A stretch of DNA of 60,691 nucleotides. It comes from UBA11222 sp030652895. Lineage in GTDB: Bacteria; Pseudomonadota; Alphaproteobacteria; UBA11222. This document shows, piece by piece, positions 17,781-27,835 of the stretch. Made by a program: the position numbers and the translations under genes. Within the stretch, counting starts at the first letter, position 1. Every line of letters begins with the position of its first letter. The DNA is taken from positions 1 to 60,691 of the forward strand of contig JBBQCS010000007.1 in assembly GCA_038318895.1 (NCBI GenBank). Direction: 5' to 3'. Below the pieces are notes generated by a model. It did no database searches and had not been told where the DNA came from. It saw nothing but the letters and a program-made list of their open reading frames with translations.

Positions 17781-18791
17781 ATGAATAACGCAAAACTTTT
17801 TGAAGTCGCGGCCGAGGAATCGGGATTGCGTCTTGACCGCTGGTTCAAGCGCCGCTTTCCGCAGCTTGCCCATGGGCGATTGGAAAAACTGCTGCGTACC
17901 GGTCAGGTGCGGGTGGACGGTGGCCGGGTCAAGGCGGGCTTTCGCCTGGGTTCAGGTCAACAGGTGCGGGTGCCGCCGTTGCACTCAGAAGAGACGGCAG
18001 CGCAGGAGCACCGTAAGCCCGCCACCGCAAAACTTTCGCGCACCGACCGGGCGTTGATGCAGGACGCGGTTTTGTATAATGACGGCACGGTCATTGCGAT
18101 CAACAAACCGGCGGGCCTGGCGGTGCAGGGGGGCTCTGGCACCTCGCGTCATGTGGATGGCATGCTGGATGCCTTGCGTGAAGAAGGCGGGGAGAGGCCG
18201 CGTCTGGTGCATCGGTTGGATCGTGACACCAGTGGCGTGTTGTTACTGGCCAGCACGGTGAATGCGGCGGCAAGATTTGGCCAGGCCTTTCGCAGCCGCG
18301 AAGCGCGCAAGGTTTACTGGGCGCTGACGGTGGGTGTGCCGCGGCCGCTTCAGGGCCGCATTCGCGCGCCGCTGGCGAAATTGAACGGCGAGGGGGCATG
18401 GGAAGATCGCGAGCGCGTTAGCGCCGTCGAGGCGGACGATCCCCGGGGCAAACCAGCCGACACCCTGTACAAGGTGATCGACGTGGTTGGCCAGCATGTG
18501 GCGTGGGTTGCGTTCATGCCGCTGACCGGGCGCACCCATCAATTGCGCGCCCACGCGGCGGTGCTGGGAACCCCAATCGTCGGGGATCGCAAATATGGCG
18601 GCGATAAGGCGCTGGTCGAGGGAATCGCACCGAAGCTGCATCTGCATGCGCGCTCGCTCGAAATTCCCCATCCTGACGGCGGTGTAATTTCCGTTACGGC
18701 GCCGTTGCCGGGCCATATGCTGGATACGTGGAAGGTTTTCGGTTTTGATTCCAATACAAGCGGGGATCCATTTGCGGAGTGGGACCAGTGA
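17781..18791 (+). CDS. rluC: RluA-family pseudouridine synthase (RluC-like)
   Basis: RluC makes three pseudouridines in 23S rRNA. The 336-residue product has an N-terminal S4 RNA-binding domain (about 12-70, with RLEKLLRTGQVRVDGGRVK) and a catalytic domain with HRLDRDTSGVLLLA, in which D147 is the expected catalytic aspartate. MTGRTHQLRAH follows, here PLTGRTHQLRAHAAVLG. I start at ATG 17781; an upstream TTG at 17766 overlapping crcB is less likely. RluC versus another RluA-family member is inferred from length and the S4 domain. The stop overlaps the next gene as GTGA. Confidence 0.9.
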   Translation: MNNAKLFEVAAEESGLRLDRWFKRRFPQLAHGRLEKLLRTGQVRVDGGRVKAGFRLGSGQQVRVPPLHSEETAAQEHRKPATAKLSRTDRALMQDAVLYNDGTVIAINKPAGLAVQGGSGTSRHVDGMLDALREEGGERPRLVHRLDRDTSGVLLLASTVNAAARFGQAFRSREARKVYWALTVGVPRPLQGRIRAPLAKLNGEGAWEDRERVSAVEADDPRGKPADTLYKVIDVVGQHVAWVAFMPLTGRTHQLRAHAAVLGTPIVGDRKYGGDKALVEGIAPKLHLHARSLEIPHPDGGVISVTAPLPGHMLDTWKVFGFDSNTSGDPFAEWDQ

Positions 18792-20776
18792 TCTGGGCGT
18801 CGCGTTTATTACATTTTGCCGCAGCGGTTGCAGGTCTGCTGATCCTAATTGTCAGTGGAGCGGCGATTTATCTCAAAACTAATCCGCTTGATCTGTCGGA
18901 GCTGCGAAATGAAATTGCGGCCGAATTGCAGGCCGCGACGGGCCGCGATATCAAGATCACGGGAAAAATCATTCTCGGCGTTTCAGTGACGCCAACCCTC
19001 GAGGTGGCGGGGTTGCAGATCGCCAATTATAAATGGGGCAAAGCCACCAATTTCGTTACAGTTGGCGCGGCAAAAATCCGTGTGCATCTATATCCATTAT
19101 TGCGCGGCCGGGTGGACGTGATTTCTATCAGCGCGGATCGTGCCGTGGTGCATCTTGAAACAGACGGCGATGTAAAGCGTAACTGGAATGTCCTGGCGTC
19201 GGCAGTCACAAACCAGGGCGAAGAGGCGGCGATACCCGAGATTGGTGAAATTAAAGTCAGCGATATAGCGATAGATTACCGCGACATTCGTGACCCAAAG
19301 CCGCGCTATAGTTTGCATCTGGAAAAAGCCGAGCTGATCCATGACACTGTGAATGGCATTGGCAGCTATGAAGTTATCGCAAGACTGAATAATAACGATA
19401 TTGAGGCGAAGGGTAAGGTTGCGCCCCTTTATACGGTCAGTCCCGAGCAGCCCCGGCAATTCGATATGAAGGCACAGGCTTTCGGACTGAGCTTAACCGC
19501 GATTGGCAGCGTAAAGTTTCCCTTCAAGGAATTTACCTATGCGGACTTTACGCTGAATTCCCCAAAGGGATTCCAGCCGATGACCGAATATTTTGGGGTG
19601 GCGGGGCCAGATATTGGAAAGATAAAAATAGAAGGTAATCTGACGCCCGTTGGTAGAGATCTGCATTTTGGCAATCTTCTTGCCCAGTTGGGCGACAGCG
19701 ATGCGAGCGGCTATATCATCGTCGGAATGAACGCTCCGCTTCATGTTACGTCTGAACTGAAATCAAAAGTTTTTGACGTGGCGCCGTACTGGAATTTCCT
19801 GCCAGAGAGCCCACCGCCTCCTCCGGGAAAAGTTTTTCCTTCCAATCCGATAAAACTGGAACTTCCCGATGTTGCGCAGCTACAACTGCGCTTTGCAGCG
19901 CAGTCCATACTAATTGGCGGAGAGGAATTTTCCAATTTTCTCCTGGATGGGAAGCTGAGCGATAATGTTCTTCGCTTTACGCATCTTGATTTGGACGTGG
20001 CGAAAGGCCGGGTGGCAACGAACATGACTGTGACGCCGCAGCGCGAGACGCTGCGCTTGTCCTTTCACACCCAGGCCAGCGATATCGATCTTGCCGGGCT
20101 TTTGAATGAGAATGATATGCCGAAATACGCCAAAGGAAAGGTGGGGGTATTATTCGAAGGCAAGAGCAGCGGAGACACGGTTGCGGCACTGGCGGCCGGC
20201 ATGCGGGGGCGGGCATTTTTTGAACTGCAGGAGGGGGCAATTCCTTTGCGGCTTTCGTCCCTCTTAAGGGGGGGAATCACGGATGTGCTCCGCTCCATAG
20301 AGGGCATGTTCAATGGCGAAGGGAAAGATGCGAAGATTGATTGCGGATTCGGGGCCTTCGTCATCAATGATGGCGTTGCACAAAGCAAGGCGCTGCTTTT
20401 GATGACGAATAAGGCCGTGGTGACCGGTGACGGACATATAGATCTCGGCGAAGAGAGGTTGCGCTTTCGCCTGTCGCCAAGACCGCGCGATGAAAGCCTG
20501 ATCAGCCTCGCCAGTGACGTGGATATAAGCGGCACACTGGCTTTCCCGGAGTTTCACCTGAACAAAAGTTCCGTGGCAAAAAATGTGGGAAAGACTGCGA
20601 TTGGAATGGCGCTCGGGCCGCTGGGTATGCTTCTTGGCGCGGCCGGCTCTATCATTTCAAAGCCCGGTCAATCGGGAACTGATAAACAATGCGCCGCTAC
20701 CCGGACGGCAGCTTTCGACGCGCTACAAAACACCGGCCCGTGGCCGGAACTTAATGCGCTTGATGCGGCGCATTAA
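18788..20776 (+). CDS. AsmA-family envelope protein
   Basis: AsmA-like proteins span the periplasm and are thought to help move phospholipids to the outer membrane. The 662-residue product has one N-terminal membrane span (about 4-25, LLHFAAAVAGLLILIVSGAA), then an AsmA N-terminal domain with TGRDIKITGKI and a long repetitive beta-rich body. The C-terminal region (RLRFRLSPRPRDESLISLAS, then SGTLAFPEF) is the characteristic AsmA-2 end. Start at GTG 18788 is supported by GGAG at 18776-18779 and the GTGA overlap with the pseudouridine synthase; GTG 18779 is the alternative. Which AsmA paralog it is cannot be said. Confidence 0.88.
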   Translation: MIWASRLLHFAAAVAGLLILIVSGAAIYLKTNPLDLSELRNEIAAELQAATGRDIKITGKIILGVSVTPTLEVAGLQIANYKWGKATNFVTVGAAKIRVHLYPLLRGRVDVISISADRAVVHLETDGDVKRNWNVLASAVTNQGEEAAIPEIGEIKVSDIAIDYRDIRDPKPRYSLHLEKAELIHDTVNGIGSYEVIARLNNNDIEAKGKVAPLYTVSPEQPRQFDMKAQAFGLSLTAIGSVKFPFKEFTYADFTLNSPKGFQPMTEYFGVAGPDIGKIKIEGNLTPVGRDLHFGNLLAQLGDSDASGYIIVGMNAPLHVTSELKSKVFDVAPYWNFLPESPPPPPGKVFPSNPIKLELPDVAQLQLRFAAQSILIGGEEFSNFLLDGKLSDNVLRFTHLDLDVAKGRVATNMTVTPQRETLRLSFHTQASDIDLAGLLNENDMPKYAKGKVGVLFEGKSSGDTVAALAAGMRGRAFFELQEGAIPLRLSSLLRGGITDVLRSIEGMFNGEGKDAKIDCGFGAFVINDGVAQSKALLLMTNKAVVTGDGHIDLGEERLRFRLSPRPRDESLISLASDVDISGTLAFPEFHLNKSSVAKNVGKTAIGMALGPLGMLLGAAGSIISKPGQSGTDKQCAATRTAAFDALQNTGPWPELNALDAAH

Positions 20777-20783
20777 CGGGCCG

Positions 20784-21335
20784 TTATTTGCTGGGAGTCA
20801 GGCTGACAAAGTCACGATCGTCAATCGGCACAAGTTCCGCCGCTTCCTGGGCGAACGGCTCGAAACCCATGCGCTGATAGAGCGGCAGAGCGCGTGGATG
20901 GTCCAGTGTGCAGGTCTGCACCTGAAGGCGCTTTGTCCCATTGCGCCAGGCGAGATTAATTGCCTGCGCCAACAGGAAACGGCTAAGCCCGATGCCATAA
21001 AACTCCGGCATTAATCCGAAAAAAACCAGGTCCACGTCCTGCCCATTTCGAAAATCCAGTTCGAAAAAACCGGCGGGAGCGCCCCCGGCATACAGGACGT
21101 AAATCTCCACCTGCGCGTGGTGAATAATCTCCACCAGTTCTTCATCCGGCATGCGTTTGCGGTTTACCCAGGCGTAATCACGGCCGACCATGTGATAGAG
21201 ATAACGGTAATAATGCACAGGGGGATTTTCGGCGCGCAACAGCGCATAGTTGCGCAGCGGCGGCGCCATATGCAGTGTCAGCGGTTTCTTGTGCATTTCA
21301 AGAAATGTGACGGTGGTGTGAAGCATCTTTGGCAT
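20784..21335 (-). CDS. GNAT-family N-acetyltransferase
   Basis: GNAT enzymes transfer acetyl from acetyl-CoA to amines; the substrate here is unknown. The 183-residue product begins MPKMLHTTVTFLEMHKKPLT. It carries the GNAT beta-sheet pieces IYVLYAGGAPAGFFELDFR and LMPEFYGIGLSRFLLAQAI (acetyl-CoA-binding motif A), and ends with the typical LPLYQRMGFEPFAQE motif. The start is placed at 21335, 13 bases after the sulfurtransferase stop, because the upstream open part overlaps that gene. It lies last in a minus-strand run with the sulfurtransferase and cysteine synthase. Confidence 0.88.
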   Translation of the reverse strand: MPKMLHTTVTFLEMHKKPLTLHMAPPLRNYALLRAENPPVHYYRYLYHMVGRDYAWVNRKRMPDEELVEIIHHAQVEIYVLYAGGAPAGFFELDFRNGQDVDLVFFGLMPEFYGIGLSRFLLAQAINLAWRNGTKRLQVQTCTLDHPRALPLYQRMGFEPFAQEAAELVPIDDRDFVSLTPSK

Positions 21336-21348
21336 AGGGCGCCCTGTT

Positions 21349-22197
21349 TTACGGCTCAACAGGGAGCTCGTGCCCGCTGCCCCACTCGGCCCACGAACCG
21401 TCATAAAGCGCGACGGCCTTGTGCCCCAACCGGTGCAGGGCCAGAAACACAATGGCGGCTGTTACGCCGGAACCGCAGCTATTGACGACGGGTTTGGATA
21501 AATCAATTCCCGCTTCTTCGACGATACGCCGCAACTCATCTACCGGAAGCATCGTGCCGTCGGCGGAAAGCAAGCGCGCATAATGCAGGTTAATAGCGCC
21601 AGGGATATGCCCGGGCCGCACGCCCGGACGGGGTTCGGGTTCGGCTCCTTTGAAACGGCCCGGTCCGCGCGCATCCACCACCTGTTCGGCGCCGGTGCGA
21701 AGGTTTTCCAGCATCTGAGCAACATCGCGCAGGATGAACCGGTTCAGCCGGGCGGTGAAATGCCGTTCGCGCGGCATGGGCGGCATATCCTCGATAGGGC
21801 GGCCTTCGGTTTTCCATTTACTGAACCCGCCATCCAGAACCGTGACATCATTATGCCCCATGGCGCGAAACATCCACCACACCCGGGCCGCGCTGAAAAG
21901 GCCTGCGCCGTCATAAACGACGATGCGGTTGCCGTCACCCAGGCCCAGTTTGCGCATCCGGCTGGCGAATTTCTCCTGCGAAGGCAACATGTGCGGCAGG
22001 GGAGATTCGGTATCGCAAATTTCGTCAATATCAAAGAATACCGCGCCGGGAATATGGGCTGCCTTATATTCCGCCCTTGCGTCGCGTCTGGCGTCCGGCA
22101 GATACCAGGACGCATCCACCACCCGTACATCCGGTGAGTTAAGATGCTGCTCTAACCATTCTGTAGTTACTAGTGTATTCGGAATATCATTCGTCAT
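21349..22197 (-). CDS. sseA: 3-mercaptopyruvate sulfurtransferase (rhodanese tandem)
   Basis: The enzyme moves sulfur from 3-mercaptopyruvate to thiol acceptors. Two rhodanese domains are present: an inactive N-terminal one (VRVVDASWYLPDARRDA, AHIPGAVFFDIDEI) and a catalytic C-terminal one. The active-site loop is C241 in NSCGSGVTA, the CGSGVT form of mercaptopyruvate sulfurtransferases rather than the CRKGVT of thiosulfate enzymes. I use ATG 22197 (MTNDIPNTLVTTEWLEQHL), giving 282 residues; a TTG at 22212 would overlap cysK. Being next to cysK suggests a shared role in cysteine metabolism. Confidence 0.93.
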   Translation of the reverse strand: MTNDIPNTLVTTEWLEQHLNSPDVRVVDASWYLPDARRDARAEYKAAHIPGAVFFDIDEICDTESPLPHMLPSQEKFASRMRKLGLGDGNRIVVYDGAGLFSAARVWWMFRAMGHNDVTVLDGGFSKWKTEGRPIEDMPPMPRERHFTARLNRFILRDVAQMLENLRTGAEQVVDARGPGRFKGAEPEPRPGVRPGHIPGAINLHYARLLSADGTMLPVDELRRIVEEAGIDLSKPVVNSCGSGVTAAIVFLALHRLGHKAVALYDGSWAEWGSGHELPVEP

Positions 22198-22202
22198 GTT
22201 CG

Positions 22203-23201
22203 TTATAACCAATCGGGTGCTGGAAGTTGCTTGTTTTTGAGGAACTCGGGGTTGAACAGCTTGCTTTGGTAGCGTGTACCGAAATCACACAGGATCGTGA
22301 CAATACGATGACCCGGCCCCATCTGCTGCGCCAGCCGAATGGCGCCCGCCACATTAATGCCGGTTGATCCGCCCATGCACAGCCCCTCAGCGCGCAACAG
22401 TTCATAAATAATCGGCAGGGCTTCTCTATCCGGAATATTGAAGGAGTCGTCGATGGGCGCGCCTTCAAGATTGGCAGTGACCCGGCCCTGACCAATACCC
22501 TCAGTGATGGAATCTCCGGCTGCTTTTAGTTCACCGGTTTTGATCCAGGTATGAATGGCAGAACCATCCGGGTCAGCGCAGGCCGTGACGATGTCGCGGT
22601 TGCGTTCCTTCAACGCCATGGAGACCCCGGCAAGTGTGCCGCCGGTGCCGACCGAGCAGATAAAACCGTCGAGCTTGCCTTCGGTCTGCCGCCAGATTTC
22701 CGGGCCGGTGCCTTCGTAATGGGCAAGCCGGTTGGCCACATTGTCAAACTGGTTGGCCCATATGGCGCCGGCTGGTTCTTTTGCATTAAGTTCTTTAGCC
22801 AAACGTCCGGAGTATTTGACATAATTATTTTCATCGCGATAAGGGACGGCGGGGACCTCAACCAATTGCGCGCCCGTTAGGCGGATCATGTCCTTCTTTT
22901 CCTGCGACTGGGTGTCGGGGATGACAATAACGGTGCGAAAGCCCAATGCATTACCGACCAGCGCCAGCCCGATGCCGGTATTTCCGGCAGTGCCTTCGAC
23001 GATGACGCCGCCGGGCTTCAACCGTCCCGTGGCGATAGCGTCGCGAATGATATAGAGCGCCGCGCGATCCTTGACTGACTGGCCGGGGTTCATAAACTCG
23101 GCCTTGGCCAGAATATCGCAGCCCGTCGCATCCGACGCTTTGCGCAGCCGTATAAGCGGGGTGTTGCCGATAGAGTCGGTCAGACCGTTTCTTATGTCCA
23201 T
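22203..23201 (-). CDS. cysK: Cysteine synthase A (O-acetylserine sulfhydrylase)
   Basis: This PLP enzyme makes cysteine from O-acetylserine and sulfide. The 332-residue product has the PLP lysine K44 in NPGQSVKDRAA, the substrate loop EGTAGNTGIGLAL (where many homologs have TSGNTG), and the phosphate-binding SVGTGGTLAGVS. The TAGNTG variant and slightly longer length are typical of an alphaproteobacterial cysteine synthase clade. It is the first gene of a probable three-gene minus-strand operon with the sulfurtransferase and the acetyltransferase; no regulator is adjacent. Confidence 0.95.
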   Translation of the reverse strand: MDIRNGLTDSIGNTPLIRLRKASDATGCDILAKAEFMNPGQSVKDRAALYIIRDAIATGRLKPGGVIVEGTAGNTGIGLALVGNALGFRTVIVIPDTQSQEKKDMIRLTGAQLVEVPAVPYRDENNYVKYSGRLAKELNAKEPAGAIWANQFDNVANRLAHYEGTGPEIWRQTEGKLDGFICSVGTGGTLAGVSMALKERNRDIVTACADPDGSAIHTWIKTGELKAAGDSITEGIGQGRVTANLEGAPIDDSFNIPDREALPIIYELLRAEGLCMGGSTGINVAGAIRLAQQMGPGHRIVTILCDFGTRYQSKLFNPEFLKNKQLPAPDWL

Positions 23202-23247
23202 TTTATCATTATCCCCAGCGGCGCTGTCGTATTCAAGTATCTGCGGT

Positions 23248-23898
23248 TCAGGAGACGCCTAATTCTGATAAAATGCGCCGCCGGTTAAGTTCGAGCCATT
23301 GCAGGGCAAACGCAAGCGTCACATTGCTGATCCGCCCTTCGGCGAGGCCACGCAAGGCGTGTTCCCGTTTCATGACGATAACACGAATATCCTCATCTTC
23401 GTGATCACATCCGTGAATGCCGCCGATCCCATCTGTATCGGCAAGAGCACAGAAATAATGGATTTTCTCCGCAATACAACCCGGACTTTGATAAAATGCA
23501 CCCATCGGAAAAAAGCGTCCTAATTGACATCCGGCTTCTTCAAGGGCTTCGCGGCGGGCGACCTCTTCTGGGATTTCGCCCGGCTCGAACCGGCCGGCGA
23601 TGGTCTCTATCAGCCAGGCCTTCTGCGCTTCGGCTCCGTTGGTGTTGGCGTAGGGCCCGGTGCGAAACTGTTCTATCAATATCACTGCATCACGCACCGG
23701 GTCATAGGGAAGGACCACCACCGCATCTCCGGAAATGAAAACTTCCCGCTGAATGGGCTGGGTCCATCCTCCATCATGGCGGCGATGGCGTAGGCGATAG
23801 TGATCAACGGCGAAATAACCTGAAAAACTGCGTTTGTGCTCCAACAGTTCGACATCGTCGGGGCCAAATGAAGGTGCAGGCCAAATATCCAGAGGCAT
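23248..23898 (-). CDS. ADP-ribose pyrophosphatase (Nudix hydrolase, NudF-like)
   Basis: NudF-type enzymes split ADP-ribose into AMP and ribose 5-phosphate. The 216 residues contain a complete Nudix box: G, five residues, E, seven residues, then REALEEAG and C. The region before it, LPYDPVRDAVILIEQFRTGP, and the tail KREHALRGLAEGRISNVTLA match the ADP-ribose pyrophosphatase subfamily. It is 46 bases upstream of cysK in the same direction, and divergent from the SDR gene across an 81-base gap. Confidence 0.9.
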   Translation of the reverse strand: MPLDIWPAPSFGPDDVELLEHKRSFSGYFAVDHYRLRHRRHDGGWTQPIQREVFISGDAVVVLPYDPVRDAVILIEQFRTGPYANTNGAEAQKAWLIETIAGRFEPGEIPEEVARREALEEAGCQLGRFFPMGAFYQSPGCIAEKIHYFCALADTDGIGGIHGCDHEDEDIRVIVMKREHALRGLAEGRISNVTLAFALQWLELNRRRILSELGVS

Positions 23899-23979
23899 AT
23901 GAATATTCTTTCTTATTCCGTGTGATAGCAGCTTGATTTAATGCAACAGGTATGACGCCAACTCACTATAATAGACTTC

Positions 23980-24768
23980 ATGAACAAATTCGAAGCAGTA
24001 ATTCCATCCAGTGGGTGCGCCTGGGTGACCGGGGCCAGTTCCGGTATCGGCAGGGCCGTCGCACTGGCGCTCGCGCGGGAAGGATGGCGGGTCGCGGTTA
24101 GCGCACGCGGAAAGGGTGGACTATCCTCGCTCGCACAAGAAGCCGCGTCGCTAAAAGGTTCCATCCATCCTTATAGTCTTGATGTGACAGACCCCCGGCA
24201 GATAGCTGACGGCTATGCCGCGATCACCGGGGATCTTGGCCCGGTGGCGCTGGCCGTTCTTAACGCTGGAATTTATCTGCCGGTCGAGATAACCGGGCAA
24301 TTTGACGCGGCGCCTTTCTCGCACAGCATGCAGGTCAATTATATGGGGACGGTGCATTGTCTGGCGCCCCTGTTGCCGGACCTGATGGCGCGGGGGATGG
24401 GCCATGTGCTGATCGTTTCATCCGTGACCGGCTATGGCGGGTTGCCGCGCTCGGCGGCCTATGGCCCCACCAAGGCAGCGTTGATCAATCTGGCGGAAAG
24501 TCTGAAGTTCGATCTGGATCGCGCCGGGGTCCGGATCAGTGTCGCTTGCCCCGGATTTGTTGACACGCCGGCCACGGCGAACAACCCGTTTCCCATGCCG
24601 TTTCTGATGCCCGCCGATGAGGCGGCGCAGCGCATTCTGGCCGGTATTCAGAAGGGCGGATTTGAAATCACCTTTCCCCGCCGCTTTACCTATGTTTTGA
24701 AGGTTCTGAATATGTTGCCTTACCAGCTTTATTTCCAACTGGTAAAACGCTTTACCGGATGGAATTAA
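23980..24768 (+). CDS. Short-chain dehydrogenase/reductase
   Basis: Classical SDRs use NAD(P)H to reduce or oxidise carbonyl and hydroxyl groups; the substrate is not evident. The 262-residue product has the cofactor motif TGASSGIG at 17-24, NAG near residue 95, and the catalytic S147/148, Y161 and K165 (YGPTK). A hydrophobic C-terminus (FTYVLKVLNMLPYQLYFQLV) may associate with membrane or lipid substrates. The TAA overlaps the RNase D stop on the other strand by two bases. The gene stands alone on its strand. Confidence 0.9.
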   Translation: MNKFEAVIPSSGCAWVTGASSGIGRAVALALAREGWRVAVSARGKGGLSSLAQEAASLKGSIHPYSLDVTDPRQIADGYAAITGDLGPVALAVLNAGIYLPVEITGQFDAAPFSHSMQVNYMGTVHCLAPLLPDLMARGMGHVLIVSSVTGYGGLPRSAAYGPTKAALINLAESLKFDLDRAGVRISVACPGFVDTPATANNPFPMPFLMPADEAAQRILAGIQKGGFEITFPRRFTYVLKVLNMLPYQLYFQLVKRFTGWN

Positions 24769-25925
24769 GGCTCCCCGGCAAGGGGAGCCAGAACGATTTT
24801 GTTGCCTTTCATGGTGATGGCCAGCTTGCCATGTTTCAGCTGCAGCGCCGCCAGACCAAACAATTCCCGCCGCCAGCCATGCATCGCAGGGACATCGGCC
24901 TCGTCATCGGCGGCGATGCGATCCAGATCGGCGCTGTTGGCCACCAGCTTACTGGCGACGCCAGCCTGCTCGCATTTAATTTTCAGCAACACTTTGAGCA
25001 GCTCAACCGTGCCCCCGGTAGATTTGCCCGGCGGGTCGCGATCTGGCAAGGGCGGCAGGTCCGCCTCGGGCATTTCAGCGCCCAGGCGTATCGCCGCCAG
25101 CAGAGACTGACCCAGCTTGCCCTCAGCAAAACCAGCCGTCACCGAACGCATCTTTCCCATTTCGGCGATTGTATGCGGCGGGTGCGCGGCAATTTCCAGC
25201 AGCGCCTCGTCACGAATCACCCGGTTGCGGGGCAGATCGCGTGTTTGCGCCTCGGTTTCGCGCCAGGCGGTAATTTCGCGCAACACTCCCAGGAAACGCC
25301 GATTGCCGCCGCGCGTCTTGATGCGCAGCCACGCCTCACGCGGCTCGGTAAGATAGGTTTTGGGATCCGTGAGGATCGCCATTTCTTCCATTAACCAAGC
25401 CTCGCGCCCGTTTTTGCGCAGTTCACGCGCCAGCCACTCGTACACGCCGCGCAAATGCGTCACGTCCTGCATGGCGTATTTTAGCTGACGCTCGCTTAGC
25501 GGCCGCACCGACCAGTCGCTAAAGCGCGAGCTTTTGTCGATATGCACCTTGCTGATCTTGCGCGCCAGGGTGTCATAGCCGACCGAATCGCCGAAGCCGC
25601 ACACCATGGCCGCCACCTGGGTGTCGAACATGGGTCTGGGGATGACCCCGCCGTCATGGTGAAATATTTCGACATCCTGACGGGCCGCATGAAAGACCTT
25701 CAGCACGGCTGTATTGGCCATCAGGTCGTACAAGGGCGACAGATCCATTCCGGGCGCCAGCGGGTCGATGATCAGCTCATCTTCGGGTCCGGCGACCTGC
25801 ACCAGACACAGGCGCGGCCAAAAGGTTTTCTCCCGGAGAAATTCCGTATCCACGGTAATATAGGGCGCCTGGGCAAGCCGCGCGCAATATGCGGTCAGTT
25901 CATCGGTATCTGTGATTAATTTCAT
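24765..25925 (-). CDS. rnd: Ribonuclease D
   Basis: RNase D is a 3'-5' exoribonuclease that trims tRNA precursors. The 386-residue product starts MKLITDTDELTAYCARLAQA. The DEDD exonuclease motifs are visible: D26 and E28 (VDTEFLREKTFWP), VFHAARQDVEIFHHD, and YAMQDVTHL near the domain end. An HRDC domain follows (about 210-290, ITAWRETEAQTRDLPRNRVI). The start is set at 25925, where the family N-terminus begins; the open upstream part is not conserved-looking. It is divergent from aspS. Confidence 0.94.
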   Translation of the reverse strand: MKLITDTDELTAYCARLAQAPYITVDTEFLREKTFWPRLCLVQVAGPEDELIIDPLAPGMDLSPLYDLMANTAVLKVFHAARQDVEIFHHDGGVIPRPMFDTQVAAMVCGFGDSVGYDTLARKISKVHIDKSSRFSDWSVRPLSERQLKYAMQDVTHLRGVYEWLARELRKNGREAWLMEEMAILTDPKTYLTEPREAWLRIKTRGGNRRFLGVLREITAWRETEAQTRDLPRNRVIRDEALLEIAAHPPHTIAEMGKMRSVTAGFAEGKLGQSLLAAIRLGAEMPEADLPPLPDRDPPGKSTGGTVELLKVLLKIKCEQAGVASKLVANSADLDRIAADDEADVPAMHGWRRELFGLAALQLKHGKLAITMKGNKIVLAPLAGEP

Positions 25926-26038
25926 ATGGCTAGCTATAATGGATTGGAGATGTTTAGTCGTGCAAAAAGGACCAGCACTACTTGACAATCAGCGGGCTTC
26001 CATGCGCTTCTCCGCCCGATATAACTGGAAAAGGCACT

Positions 26039-27835
<1,797 letters not shown>
